A stretch of DNA of 64,000 nt from Faecalibacterium sp. HTF-F (GCF_023347535.1 NZ_CP094473.1:1364001-1428000), one strand, 5' to 3'; positions 17,546 to 26,863 are shown, numbered from the stretch's first letter. The notes: a model not told the origin generated them from the sequence alone. Translations and numbers: made by a program.

Positions 17546-19048
17546 ATGCAGCAGTTATCACAGAACCTGTCGGCAAATCTGGCGGCACTGGACCGGATGT
17601 TTGGCCCTTCTGCGGATTATTATGCCAAAGAGATCACGATTTATCATTGCAAAGCCGTCATTCTTTTGTTTGACGGCATGGCCAGTCTGGATTCGCTCTG
17701 GACGCTTTTGCTGGATGCGGCCAGCCGCCAGGCCCCGCCGGTGCAGCCCGGACAGTGCTGCACCGGGATGCAGGCCTACGAGCTGATCCTGCACGACTCG
17801 GCTTTTCCGGCAGAGAATGCGCCGGTAGAGGATATGGACGAGCTGACCAAACGGCTGACAGCAGGTATGGCGGTGCTGCTTCTGGACGGCTGCGCAAAGG
17901 GCATTGCATTCTCGGTGCAGGGGCTCAAGTTCCGCTCGGTGGGCGAACCCTCGGGCGAAGGAAATCTGCGCGGTTCCCGCGAGGGCTTTGCCGATCTGCT
18001 GCGGGTCAACCTGAGCCTGCTGCGGCGGCTCATCCGCAGCGAACAGCTGGTACAGGAAGCGGCACAGGCAGACACCGGAATGCGGACGGAATATGCCATC
18101 TGCTACTGTAAAAACAAAGCAGACCCTGCTATGGTGCAGCGTGTGCGCAAAACGCTTGCGGCGGCAAAACCGGAGCTTCTGCTGGATTCCAGCTACTTTG
18201 TACCGTGGCTGCTGCCGGGCAAGGCGCGGCTGTTCACGCCGGTGAGCTATACCGAGCGGCCCGCCGTGGCGGCAGCAAAGCTTTGTGAGGGAAAAATCGT
18301 GGTTCTGGTCAATGGCAGCCCTTCCGCCATGGTGCTTCCGGCCCTCTTCTGCGAAAACTTTGAATGTCTGGATGATTATGCATCCACCGCGGTGTTTTCC
18401 TCTTTTCTGCGCGTCCTGAAATATATTTCGTTTTATCTGACCGTATTTCTGCCGGGGGTGTTCGTGTGTCTGGCGGTCTATCTGCCGGAGCTGATCCCGC
18501 CGCAGCTGCTGTACAGGATCGAAGCGGCAGAAAAGGCAACGCCGCTGCCGCTGTTTGCAGAAATGCTGCTGGTCATGCTTATTCTGGAAGTCATCCGGGA
18601 AGCGGGTCTGCGGATGCCTCAGTCGCTGGGGCACTCGGTCAGTCTGGTGTCGGCCCTCATCATTGGGGATGCCGCCATTGCCACCGGGCTTATGAGCACG
18701 CCGGTGATCTTTGTGGCAAGCATCACGGCCATTGCGGTGTTCGTCACGCCCTCTTTGTACGAGCCTGCGACGCTGCTGCGTCTGGGCGTGGTGCTGGCTG
18801 CAGGTCTTGCCGGGCCGGTGGGTCTTGCGGGGGCTTTTTTTGCGTTTCTGCTCAGCCTTTCCGGCACGGCCTGTCTGCAGGTACCGTATCTGGCGGCGCA
18901 CCCGTTTCCGCAGCGACCCATGGCAGAGGATGGCGTGATCCGCCGCAACTACCGCCGCCTTTCGCAGAAGGGCTTTAACATTTGGCAAAGACGGGAGGAA
19001 AAGGAATGCAAGGGCAGAAGAAACTCTCTTTTTCCGCACTGGCACTGA
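17546..19048 (+). CDS. Spore germination protein, GerA family
   Basis: A 500-residue GerA/SpoVAF-like protein: an N-terminal soluble domain (about 1-270) followed by about five hydrophobic segments in the C-terminal half. The family signatures PxxYVALxNF-like segment, LPExIPxxLL and a REAGLRMP...SVSLVSALIIGDAA region are recognisable. GerA subunits form the germinant receptor in the inner spore membrane. ATG 17546 follows AAGGAG at 17531-17536; an earlier in-frame ATG (17501) overlaps the possible promoter. The gene overlaps the next by 43 bases. It appears intact. Confidence 0.88.
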   Translation: MQQLSQNLSANLAALDRMFGPSADYYAKEITIYHCKAVILLFDGMASLDSLWTLLLDAASRQAPPVQPGQCCTGMQAYELILHDSAFPAENAPVEDMDELTKRLTAGMAVLLLDGCAKGIAFSVQGLKFRSVGEPSGEGNLRGSREGFADLLRVNLSLLRRLIRSEQLVQEAAQADTGMRTEYAICYCKNKADPAMVQRVRKTLAAAKPELLLDSSYFVPWLLPGKARLFTPVSYTERPAVAAAKLCEGKIVVLVNGSPSAMVLPALFCENFECLDDYASTAVFSSFLRVLKYISFYLTVFLPGVFVCLAVYLPELIPPQLLYRIEAAEKATPLPLFAEMLLVMLILEVIREAGLRMPQSLGHSVSLVSALIIGDAAIATGLMSTPVIFVASITAIAVFVTPSLYEPATLLRLGVVLAAGLAGPVGLAGAFFAFLLSLSGTACLQVPYLAAHPFPQRPMAEDGVIRRNYRRLSQKGFNIWQRREEKECKGRRNSLFPHWH

Positions 19049-19803
19049 GTGTATGGACGGCAGCTCTGGCAGAAGGCCTTGAACCGGGCGTTTCCCTGCG
19101 CGGGATGCTTCTTTATGGAGGGCTCGGGGCACTTTTGCTGACCGGGATCAGCGCGGTGCTGTGCGTCTGCTGGCAGCAGACGGCAGTGCGGCAGGTCTGG
19201 CTTTTTGCTGCGGTCCTCGGACTTCTGGCAGAGGCGTTCAGGACGGCAATGCAGGCGCAGAGCGTCTGTCGGCAGGAGTTTCATTCCATGGCAATGATCG
19301 GCTTGCTCCCGCTGCTGCTCTGGGTGGGATGCCGCATTCCACTTTCCGGCTGGGATGCCCCGGCAAGGGTGCTGTGGTGGTTTGTGCTGCTGGGGGAGGG
19401 GCTCTGTCTGGCAGGCATTGCAGGCCAGATGGAATGGTCCCATCTGCTGGAACCGGATGCAGTGCAGCTGGCCCGGCTGCCGCGTGTACCGCTGTACGCG
19501 GAGTATCTGCTCTGGCCCCTTCTGATAGAAGAACCTGCGCCGCGCCGCGTTCTTTTTCTGCCGTGGCTGACCTTTTTTGCACAGGTGTGTCTTGCCGCCG
19601 GCATCTGCCTTGTGTTTGGCGAAACGGACTATCCGGAGCAGGAATTGCTGCGTGCATGGAGCGTGGGCATCTTCTCACGTATGGATGCGCTCCTGCTTCT
19701 GATCTGGCTTACCTGCGCTGTTTTCCGTATCGGCTTCCTCTGCGCAGCGGCAGGTAAGCTGTGGAAAAAAGCCACAAACTGCAGGAAAGGAGCAGCAGGA
19801 TGA
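19006..19803 (+). CDS. Membrane protein in the GerB position of the germination operon
   Basis: A 265-residue protein with about seven to eight hydrophobic segments. GerB subunits are amino acid permease-like proteins of roughly 360 residues with ten TMs, so this one is short and divergent. Its position between GerA- and GerC-like genes, with overlaps on both sides (43 and 4 bases), is the main reason to call it GerB-like. ATG 19006 follows GGGAGGAAAAGG. No conserved permease motif could be confirmed by eye. Confidence 0.6.
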   Translation: MQGQKKLSFSALALSVWTAALAEGLEPGVSLRGMLLYGGLGALLLTGISAVLCVCWQQTAVRQVWLFAAVLGLLAEAFRTAMQAQSVCRQEFHSMAMIGLLPLLLWVGCRIPLSGWDAPARVLWWFVLLGEGLCLAGIAGQMEWSHLLEPDAVQLARLPRVPLYAEYLLWPLLIEEPAPRRVLFLPWLTFFAQVCLAAGICLVFGETDYPEQELLRAWSVGIFSRMDALLLLIWLTCAVFRIGFLCAAAGKLWKKATNCRKGAAG

Positions 19804-20771
19804 GGCGGCGGCTCCTGCGTTTGACCGGCATGCTTTTGCTGGCGGGCTGGTGCCTGCTGTTTCTCCGCTGCGAGACCACGGAGAAAAGCATGGTAAGAGC
19901 ACTCTATCTTGCACAAAACGAGGCAACGGTGACAGTCGGGCTTTTGTATCAGGCACCGGAAGCATCTGCGGATGCATCCGAAGCGTCAGCTGCAATGCAG
20001 ATGCGGCTGGCCGAAGAAAGTACGCTGGAAAAGGCACTTTCATCCGTGCAAAAAAAGCTGCCGCAGAAGGCAGACTATCGCCTGTGCGACTTTCTCATAA
20101 TCAGTGAGAACACCTCAGAAGAACTGCTTTCTGCCTATGAGTCCATCGTTCTGGAAAGCGGGCGGGGGCGTGCGGCGGCAAAAGCTTCCATCCTTGCAGT
20201 TTCCACGGAAGAACTGGAAAAACAGCTTGAAGCTGCAGAAGGGCTTCCGGACAGACTCCTGAATGAATTGAAGCAGGAATCGGGCCGGATGCCGCGCCTG
20301 TACCAGCATCGGGATGGAATGTTCTGGCCGCAGCTTACCTTGCAAGATGAGGAGCTTTCCGCTGCCGGAACAAGTGTTTTCCGGAAAGGGGAGCAGCGCA
20401 TCAAGCTGGACGCCCAGCAGACGGCAGTGGTTCAGCTTCTGTCCGGGATGTACGGGACGCATACGCTTTGGCTTGCAGAAGAACCGGTGACGATCCGCCG
20501 GTGCAGCGTTTCGGTCACGTTAAAAGGAGAATCGGTGCGCCTGCGTCTGGACTGCCAGCGTGGAGATGAAACCCCGCAGCCCGGTGCCGCACAGTGCGCT
20601 CAGCTGGCCCGGCTGTGCACACAGACCGTGCAGAGTTTCTGGCAGCAGGGGATAGACCTTGTGCATCTGCAGCAGCGCAGCGCGTTGCAGTATGGTGTGG
20701 GCAGAGAGAAGATCACAATAAAAAACGACTGTCCGCAATTACAGACAGTCGTGAGATTTTTACCGGAATAG
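19800..20771 (+). CDS. Ger(x)C-like spore germination protein
   Basis: A 323-residue protein that starts at ATG 19800, overlapping the previous stop (ATGA). An N-terminal hydrophobic segment ends at a cysteine (LLFLRC), but the -1 residue is Arg, so the lipobox is not canonical. The rest is a soluble domain with the layout of Ger(x)C proteins: a nested domain with SENTSEELLSAYESIVLE and a C-terminal segment on which the third subunit is normally displayed. Identification leans on operon position and overall shape. The final bases encode a hairpin that terminates the opposing operon. Confidence 0.65.
   Translation: MRRRLLRLTGMLLLAGWCLLFLRCETTEKSMVRALYLAQNEATVTVGLLYQAPEASADASEASAAMQMRLAEESTLEKALSSVQKKLPQKADYRLCDFLIISENTSEELLSAYESIVLESGRGRAAAKASILAVSTEELEKQLEAAEGLPDRLLNELKQESGRMPRLYQHRDGMFWPQLTLQDEELSAAGTSVFRKGEQRIKLDAQQTAVVQLLSGMYGTHTLWLAEEPVTIRRCSVSVTLKGESVRLRLDCQRGDETPQPGAAQCAQLARLCTQTVQSFWQQGIDLVHLQQRSALQYGVGREKITIKNDCPQLQTVVRFLPE
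20720..20752 (-). terminator. Minus-strand terminator inside the GerC-like coding end
   Basis: ACGACTGTC (20725-20733) pairs with GACAGTCGT (20744-20752). Read on the minus strand the stem is followed by TTTTTATT, so it terminates the histidine kinase operon while lying within the opposing coding sequence. Confidence 0.75.
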
Positions 20772-20789
20772 CGCAGAAGCTACTGCTTC

Positions 20790-22139
20790 TCAGTTTGCAG
20801 TCGGGAAAGTAACGGTAATGGTGGTACCCACATCCACCTGACTTTCCAGCTTGATGCGGGCGCCATGGATCAGCGCAATATGCTTGACGATCGCCAGTCC
20901 CAGACCGGTGCCGCCGGTCGCTTTGCTGCGGCTCTTATCCACACGGTAGAAGCGCTCAAACACGCTGGTCTGTGCTTCTTTCGGAATGCCGATGCCATTG
21001 TCCGTCACAGTCAGGGTGCAATGGCCGTCCCGATTGCAGGCAGTGGTGATCTGCACTTTTCCGCCGGGCCGGTTGTAGCGGATGGCGTTATCACACAGAT
21101 TCTGGCACAGCTCATCCAGCAGGGGACGGTTGCCGTGTACAAGAGCGCTCTCCCCCAGACAGGTCAGCGAGATATAAGCCCGGCGGGCATTCAGCTTCTG
21201 ACGCTCCACACACTCCTTTGCAACGTTCAGCAGATCGACCGTTTCCATTTCAGGCTCCGAGCCGGTCTCGCTTGCGTTGTCCAGACTGGAAAGCTGCAGG
21301 ATATCATTGACCAGCTGGATCATGCGGCTGGCTTCCACATGGATCTTCTGCGCAAAGCCCGGCACATCCTCCGGCTTTGCAATGCCGGTCTCAATGAGCT
21401 CGGCGTAGCCGGAAATGCTGGTCAGAGGGGTCTTGAGTTCATGGCTGACATTGGCGGTGAATTCCTGCCGCATCTTCTCATTGTTTTCGCGCAGGATGCG
21501 GTCAGAATGGATGCTCTCTGCAAAGGGGATCAGCTCTTTGTAGGGCACATTGTCCTGAATATGGTCAAGGTCTTCGGTCATGCTCAGCACCGGCTGCACC
21601 AGCGCACGCGTCAGCAGGGTGGCCAGCACAGCGGCAGCCAGCATCAGCGCAACACAGCTCAGCACGATGGCGGGAATGGAGGAATCGTAGATAGACCACA
21701 CAGTTTCGGCGTCCTGTGCAGTGCGCAGGATCTCGCCGTTCGGCAGCAGCACTGCATAATAGTAGGTCTCATACCCCATAGTTTGCGAGTCCCGGATATC
21801 CCGGCCGATGCCGCTGGCCATGGCCTGCCGGATCTCCGGCCGGGAAAGATGGTTTTCCATGGGCTGATCCGTGGCGGATTCAAACAGCACGCTGCCATCC
21901 TGCGAGATCAGAGTGATGCGCAGATCATTGGAAACAAAAGAAGTAAGCTGCTGCGGATCCTGCACCAGATCGTATCCGGCACTGACCAGTTCCGCCTCCC
22001 GCTCAAGGCCGGTCCATGCCTGTGCAGTAAAGGCTTTATGAAACACAAAGATACACAGTGCCGCTGTAAACAACAGACCAAAGAAACCCATCAGAAACAG
22101 TCGGTAGCTGATCTTTTCTTCCATGCTGCGCAGCTTCAT
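20790..22139 (-). CDS. PhoR-type sensor histidine kinase
   Basis: A 449-residue membrane kinase. Two TM segments (about 12-34 and 155-178) flank an extracytoplasmic sensor domain, followed by a short HAMP-like linker and the HisKA domain with phosphorylated H233 in NVSHELKTPLT. The HATPase domain has N (DNAIRYN), G1 (DNGIGI), F and G2 (GTGLGLAIVK) boxes. The ATG overlaps the response regulator stop by 4 bases. The operon partner is a Na/Pi cotransporter, so it probably senses phosphate limitation, like PhoR. Confidence 0.93.
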   Translation of the reverse strand: MKLRSMEEKISYRLFLMGFFGLLFTAALCIFVFHKAFTAQAWTGLEREAELVSAGYDLVQDPQQLTSFVSNDLRITLISQDGSVLFESATDQPMENHLSRPEIRQAMASGIGRDIRDSQTMGYETYYYAVLLPNGEILRTAQDAETVWSIYDSSIPAIVLSCVALMLAAAVLATLLTRALVQPVLSMTEDLDHIQDNVPYKELIPFAESIHSDRILRENNEKMRQEFTANVSHELKTPLTSISGYAELIETGIAKPEDVPGFAQKIHVEASRMIQLVNDILQLSSLDNASETGSEPEMETVDLLNVAKECVERQKLNARRAYISLTCLGESALVHGNRPLLDELCQNLCDNAIRYNRPGGKVQITTACNRDGHCTLTVTDNGIGIPKEAQTSVFERFYRVDKSRSKATGGTGLGLAIVKHIALIHGARIKLESQVDVGTTITVTFPTAN

Positions 22140-22825
22140 TCTTCACCGGCCTCCTCTTCATCGGTCAGCTTATAACCCACCTTGCGCACAGTGCAGATGT
22201 ATTTGCCGGCATCCCCCAGCTTTTTGCGCAGGGTGCGGATATGCATATCCACAGTACGGCTCTCCACCGAAATGTCGGTGCCCCACACCACCTGCAGAAT
22301 GGTCTCGCGTGTCACCACCAGATTGGTGTTCTCCAGCAGCAAACGCAGCAGGCTGTACTCCTTGTAGGTCAGCTCTACCGGCGTTCCGCTCACAGTCACG
22401 TTGTGACGGGCATTGTCCAGCAGGATCTCGTGAAAGCTGAGCACATTGGGACGTGCTTCCGGAGCCGAGCGGCGCAGGGCAGCACGCACCCGGCTCAGAA
22501 ACTCCATGATGCCAAAGGGCTTTGTGATGTAATCATCTGCGCCGCAGTCCAGCCCGCGCACCGTGTCCAGCTCGCTGGACTTGGCCGTGACCATGATGAT
22601 GGGCAGCCGCCGCAGGGAAGGGGTGTTGCGCAGCTTTTTCAGGATAGAGAAGCCGTCCTCACCGGGCAGCATCACGTCCAGGATCACCAGCTCCGGCTCT
22701 GCAGCGTGCATGGCCTGCCAGAAGGGCTCCGAGCTCTCAAAGCTGGCCACCTCGTATCCGCTGGACTGCAGGGCATACTGCTCCAGCTCCCGGATGGCGG
22801 CATCGTCTTCCACAATATAGATCAT
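22136..22825 (-). CDS. PhoB/PhoP-type response regulator
   Basis: A 229-residue OmpR-family regulator. The receiver domain has the acidic pocket E6/D7/D8, phosphoacceptor D50 (VILDVMLP), T/K switch residues (VTAKS and KPFG), and the C-terminal winged helix ends with VRKVGYKL. It sits between the Na/Pi cotransporter and the kinase, each junction a 4-base overlap. The ATGTAAAA boxes at 24746-24804 upstream of the operon are likely its autoregulatory sites. Confidence 0.93.
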   Translation of the reverse strand: MIYIVEDDAAIRELEQYALQSSGYEVASFESSEPFWQAMHAAEPELVILDVMLPGEDGFSILKKLRNTPSLRRLPIIMVTAKSSELDTVRGLDCGADDYITKPFGIMEFLSRVRAALRRSAPEARPNVLSFHEILLDNARHNVTVSGTPVELTYKEYSLLRLLLENTNLVVTRETILQVVWGTDISVESRTVDMHIRTLRKKLGDAGKYICTVRKVGYKLTDEEEAGEE

Positions 22826-24609
22826 TTATCAAAATCCTCCGCAGACTGATTTTCAGGGAAAAGATAGCGCTCACGGTAACGGTCCAAACGACGATGGAAT
22901 TCCTCGCTTTCCTTGGTGTCACTGCCGTGACGCAGCTCGTTGAGGTAAGCGTGGGTATCAAAACTGTCCTGTGCGACCTCGATCTGTGCAACGGCAACAT
23001 TGCTGCAGTGGTCGCACACGCGCTCATAGTTGGTCAGCAGGTCATCCAGAACAAAGCCGTACTCGATGGAGCAGTTGCCGGCCTGCAGGCGGGCGATATG
23101 ATGGGCTTTGATGGCGCGCACCAGCTCATTGACCACGGCTTCCAGCGGTTCCACCTTGCTGGCAAGATGCAGGTCGCCTTTATGGAAAGCATCGGTGGTG
23201 CGGTTCAGGATATCCTGCACGGCATCTTCCAGCACCTGCAGCTCGTCCCGGGCATCCTGCGAGAACTGGATGTCTTTGGTGTGCATCTCCTCGGCGGATT
23301 CCAGCAGGTTTACGGAATGGTCGCTGATACGCTCAAAATCGCTGATGGTGTGCAGCAGGGTGTTCACGCTCTGGCTGTCGGTGTGGTTCAGCTCACGGCT
23401 GGAAAGCTTGACAAGGTAGGTGCCGAGAGCGTCCTCGTAACGGTCTACCTGCGTCTCCTCATCACGGACCTTCTGCGCAAGTGTGTCGTTCCACTCATGG
23501 GTCAGGCTCATGGCCTGCATCACGCCCACACGGGCAAGCTCTGCCATCTCAGCCGTAGCAGAGCGGGCGCGCTCCACAGCCACGGCAGGGGTGTTCAGCA
23601 GGCGGTCATCCAGCAGCGCAAAGCTTTCCTTTTCCGGCGAATCCGGAATGGTGAGGATGGCCAGCTTTTCCAGCAGGCTTGCGAAGGGCAGCAGCACCAG
23701 CGTTGCCACGATATTGAACACCGAGTGCACCACAGCGATGCCCCATGCCTCGATGGTGGTGTTCACAAAAGCAAAGTGACAGACCGTATTCAGGCCGTAA
23801 AAACCGACAAGGAAGATGCTTACACCGATGATGTTGAAGTACAGATGGACCATGGCAGCACGGCGTGCATTCTTGTTGGCGCCCACAGAGGAGATCAACG
23901 CGGTGACACAGGTGCCAATGTTCTGGCCCATGATGATGGGAATGGCACTGCCGTAGGTGATGACGCCGGTGGCGCTCAATGCCTGCAGGATGCCGACGCT
24001 GGCGCTGGAGCTCTGGATGATGCCGGTGACAAGGGCACCCACCAGAACGCCCAGAAGGGGGTTGGAGAAGCGGGTAAACAGGCTGGTGAACCATGCCTCG
24101 TTCTGCAGGGGCAGGACGGCGTTGGACATGGCAGTCATGCCGGTCATCAGCACGGCAAAGCCGATGAGGATGGTGCCGACGCCCTTTTTCTTCTCACTCT
24201 TACACATATACAGCAAAATGCCGATAAATGCAAGCAAAGGACTGAAAGAAGTGGGTTTGAGCAGATTGATGAGGAGACTGTCACCCTGCAGGCCGGAAAG
24301 GCTCAGGATCCAGCTGGTGACGGTGGTGCCCACATTGCTGCCCATGATGACGCCAATGGCCTGATGCAGTTCCATGATGCCGCTGTTGACAAAGCCGACC
24401 ACCATAACGGTGGTAGCGCTGGAACTCTGGATCACAGCGGTGACGCACAGGCCAAGGAAAAACCCCTTGAGGGGGTTATCGGTCAGCTTGCTCAGGATCT
24501 TCTGCAGCTGGCCGCCGGCCTGCTTTTCCAGGGCCTTGCCCATAATGTCCATGCCGAACAAAAACAGGGCAAGGCCGCCAAGCAGGGAAAAGACATTGAA
24601 AATGGTCAT
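22822..24609 (-). CDS. Na/Pi cotransporter family protein with C-terminal PhoU-like domain
   Basis: A 595-residue protein. The membrane part contains two inverted QSSSA motifs (TAVIQSSSATT and GIIQSSSASVGI) that define the PF02690 NptA fold. The C-terminal ~220 residues are helical and PhoU-like (RVCDHCSNVAVAQIE). It likely imports phosphate or regulates it. The chosen ATG (complement of 24607-24609) has GAGGAAA before it; an upstream ATG at 24648 lacks a ribosome binding site. It is the first gene of a three-gene operon under a Pho-box-like promoter. Confidence 0.92.
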   Translation of the reverse strand: MTIFNVFSLLGGLALFLFGMDIMGKALEKQAGGQLQKILSKLTDNPLKGFFLGLCVTAVIQSSSATTVMVVGFVNSGIMELHQAIGVIMGSNVGTTVTSWILSLSGLQGDSLLINLLKPTSFSPLLAFIGILLYMCKSEKKKGVGTILIGFAVLMTGMTAMSNAVLPLQNEAWFTSLFTRFSNPLLGVLVGALVTGIIQSSSASVGILQALSATGVITYGSAIPIIMGQNIGTCVTALISSVGANKNARRAAMVHLYFNIIGVSIFLVGFYGLNTVCHFAFVNTTIEAWGIAVVHSVFNIVATLVLLPFASLLEKLAILTIPDSPEKESFALLDDRLLNTPAVAVERARSATAEMAELARVGVMQAMSLTHEWNDTLAQKVRDEETQVDRYEDALGTYLVKLSSRELNHTDSQSVNTLLHTISDFERISDHSVNLLESAEEMHTKDIQFSQDARDELQVLEDAVQDILNRTTDAFHKGDLHLASKVEPLEAVVNELVRAIKAHHIARLQAGNCSIEYGFVLDDLLTNYERVCDHCSNVAVAQIEVAQDSFDTHAYLNELRHGSDTKESEEFHRRLDRYRERYLFPENQSAEDFDK

Positions 24610-24731
24610 AAAGATTTCCTCACTTTTGATTTCAGAAGCTGCTTTCACCCGCAGTGCACACCGCCGGAACAGCGGCGCTCTGCTTACAGAAAGAGCATCC
24701 TGCGTGTTTTGATGGTTCTCTCCTGTCTGAG

Positions 24732-24804
24732 AGTATACTGTTGCAATGTAAAATCCAAAATCCGCGGAATGTAAAATCCGTGTAAAAGTAAGAAAAATGT
24801 AAAA
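24732..24804 (-). promoter_or_regulatory. Pho-box-like promoter of the phosphate operon
   Basis: Four copies of [AG]TGTAAAA on the plus strand (24746-24753, 24769-24776, 24780-24787, 24797-24804), which read TTTTACA[TC] on the operon strand. That matches the TTxACA repeats bound by PhoP. Two copies are exactly 11 bases apart. A -10 TATACT (complement of 24732-24737) lies downstream, with only a weak -35 (TTTTGG), as expected for an activator-dependent promoter. Confidence 0.7.
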
Positions 24805-24871
24805 ATAAAGTGTATGGACACGCTGCTGCGTAGGTTTCTTTCCGGCAAAGGAAAAAGAAAGAGCGGCTGTA

Positions 24872-24900
24872 TTGTTTTTTAGGAATCATTCTATTATAAT
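24872..24900 (+). promoter_or_regulatory. Promoter for hprK-murB-rapZ-whiA-dnaE
   Basis: TTGTTT (24872-24877), a 17-base spacer and TATAAT (24895-24900). Confidence 0.75.
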
Positions 24901-24976
24901 AAAAGGAAAGAATGCTGTGCCCGCCCGGCGGAATGGCGGTGCTGCACGGCAAAAGGGAGCACAGGAGGAAACAAGG

Positions 24977-25912
24977 ATGGGCACATTCAATGTCTCGCTC
25001 AAAACGCTGACCGACCGTGTCAGTATGGAAGTTGTCTATACGCCAAAGGAACTGGATCAGATCTGTGTGGAGATCGCTGAGGTCAACCGTCCCGGTCTGT
25101 TTCTGGCGGGTTATTACGATTATTTTGATAAGCTGCGCCTGCAGATCATGGGTCTGGCAGAGATGAACTTTCTGTCCGGCCTTTCGGCCGAAAAACGCTA
25201 CGAAGCACTGGATCAGCTGTTTCGTCAGCAGCCGCCGGCTGTTATCGTCTGCCGCAGCGAGGAGTTGACTCCCTTCCCGGAAATGCAGGAACTGGCCCAG
25301 AAGCATGGCGTAGCGCTGCTGCGCTCCAACGAGACGACCTGTACGCTGATGGGCAGCCTGATCAGTGTGCTGAATCTGGAACTGGCACCCCGCATCACCC
25401 GGCACGGCGTGCTGGTGGAGGTGTATGGCGAGGGCATCCTGATCTTGGGCGACAGCGGCATCGGCAAAAGTGAGCTTGCCATCGAGCTGGTCAAGCGCGG
25501 CCACCGTCTGGTAGCAGACGATGCTGTGGAGCTGCGCAAGGTGTCCAACCGCCAGATCATGGGCACCGCACCGGAAAATATCCGCCATTTTATTGAGCTG
25601 CGAGGCATTGGCATCGTCAATGTGGCCCGTGTGTACGGTGTTGGTGCGGTCAAACTGAGCGAAAGTCTGGATCTTGTTGTTCAGCTGGAGACATGGGACC
25701 CCACCAAAAACTACCAGCGCACCGGACTGGAAAACGAGTACTACGATATTCTGGGCGTCAGCATCCCCAGCACCAGCATTCCGGTCTCGCCGGGCCGTAA
25801 TCTGGCTGTCGTGCTGGAAACTGCCGCCATCAACAACCGCCAGAAAAAGATGGGCTACAATGCAGCGCGTGAGCTGCTGATCCGTCTGGGTCTGGATGAC
25901 AAAATGGACTGA
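24977..25912 (+). CDS. hprK: HPr kinase/phosphorylase
   Basis: A 311-residue bifunctional enzyme that phosphorylates and dephosphorylates HPr on Ser46, controlling carbon catabolite repression in Firmicutes. The Walker A motif GDSGIGKS is at 158-165 and the HprK signature around LRGIGIVNV follows. ATG 24977 is preceded by AGGAGG; the upstream open frame to 24872 covers the promoter and is not translated. It leads a five-gene operon with 17-base spacing to murB. Confidence 0.96.
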   Translation: MGTFNVSLKTLTDRVSMEVVYTPKELDQICVEIAEVNRPGLFLAGYYDYFDKLRLQIMGLAEMNFLSGLSAEKRYEALDQLFRQQPPAVIVCRSEELTPFPEMQELAQKHGVALLRSNETTCTLMGSLISVLNLELAPRITRHGVLVEVYGEGILILGDSGIGKSELAIELVKRGHRLVADDAVELRKVSNRQIMGTAPENIRHFIELRGIGIVNVARVYGVGAVKLSESLDLVVQLETWDPTKNYQRTGLENEYYDILGVSIPSTSIPVSPGRNLAVVLETAAINNRQKKMGYNAARELLIRLGLDDKMD

Positions 25913-25929
25913 TTTAGGAGCTACCCACT

Positions 25930-26826
25930 ATGGAACGATTCAAACAGAAGCTGCTGCAGGCAGGCATCCCGTTCCGGGAGAACGAGCCGCTTGCGGCACA
26001 CTGTACCTTTAAAATCGGCGGCCCTGCACAGCTGTTCGTGCAGCCGCAGACGGAACAGCAGCTTTGCAGTGCGGTTGCGCTGTGCAAAGAACAGGCTGTC
26101 CGCTATTATCTGCTGGGCAACGGCAGCAATATCCTGTTTGCGGACGAGGGTTTTGCTGGTGTGGTGATCGACATTTCTGCACTGGGCAGCGATATTGCCG
26201 TTGAAGGCAATATGCTGACAGCCGGTGCGGGCGTCCGGCTCGCAGCCCTGTGCAGGGCTGCGCTGGAACACGGCCTGTCCGGTCTGGAATTTGCCTACGG
26301 CATCCCCGGCACGGTGGGCGGTGCAGTGTATATGAATGCGGGTGCCTATGGCGGCGAAATGAAGGATGTCCTCACTGTGGTGCGGTATCTGACCGCAGAG
26401 GGAGAGGTCGTGCAGGCATCGGCAGCAGAGCTGGACCTGAGCTACCGCCACAGCATTTTTGAAGAAAATGGCGGCTGCATCCTTTCGGCGCAGTTTGCGC
26501 TGCAGCCCGGGAACGCAGCGGACATCCGTGCAAAAATGGATGAACTGATGGCAAAGCGTGTGGACAAGCAGCCGCTGGATAAGCCCAGCGCCGGCAGCAC
26601 CTTCAAGCGCCCGGCAGGTGCTTTTGCAGCTGCACTCATCGACCAGTGCGGCCTGCGCGGTTTTCGTCACGGCGGTGCCGCCGTCAGCGATAAGCACTGC
26701 GGCTTTGTGGTCAACCTCGGCGGTGCCACCTGTGCCGATGTGCTGGCCCTCTGCGATGAAGTGCGTGCCATCGTGAAGGAAAAGACCGGCTATGAACTGG
26801 AAAAAGAGATCCGTGTTGTGAAATAA
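25930..26826 (+). CDS. murB: UDP-N-acetylenolpyruvoylglucosamine reductase
   Basis: A 298-residue FAD enzyme that reduces UDP-GlcNAc-enolpyruvate to UDP-MurNAc in peptidoglycan synthesis. The N-terminal HCTFKIGGPA and GNGSNIL motifs bind FAD; GIPGTVGGAVYMNAGAYGGE and the catalytic serine region AGSTFKRP (type II MurB) are present. A C-terminal Glu (EKEIRVV) completes the active site. TAGGAG precedes the ATG. Confidence 0.97.
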   Translation: MERFKQKLLQAGIPFRENEPLAAHCTFKIGGPAQLFVQPQTEQQLCSAVALCKEQAVRYYLLGNGSNILFADEGFAGVVIDISALGSDIAVEGNMLTAGAGVRLAALCRAALEHGLSGLEFAYGIPGTVGGAVYMNAGAYGGEMKDVLTVVRYLTAEGEVVQASAAELDLSYRHSIFEENGGCILSAQFALQPGNAADIRAKMDELMAKRVDKQPLDKPSAGSTFKRPAGAFAAALIDQCGLRGFRHGGAAVSDKHCGFVVNLGGATCADVLALCDEVRAIVKEKTGYELEKEIRVVK

Positions 26827-26863
26827 AAATATTGGGCAAGATAAAAGGAGCGGGATATCAATT

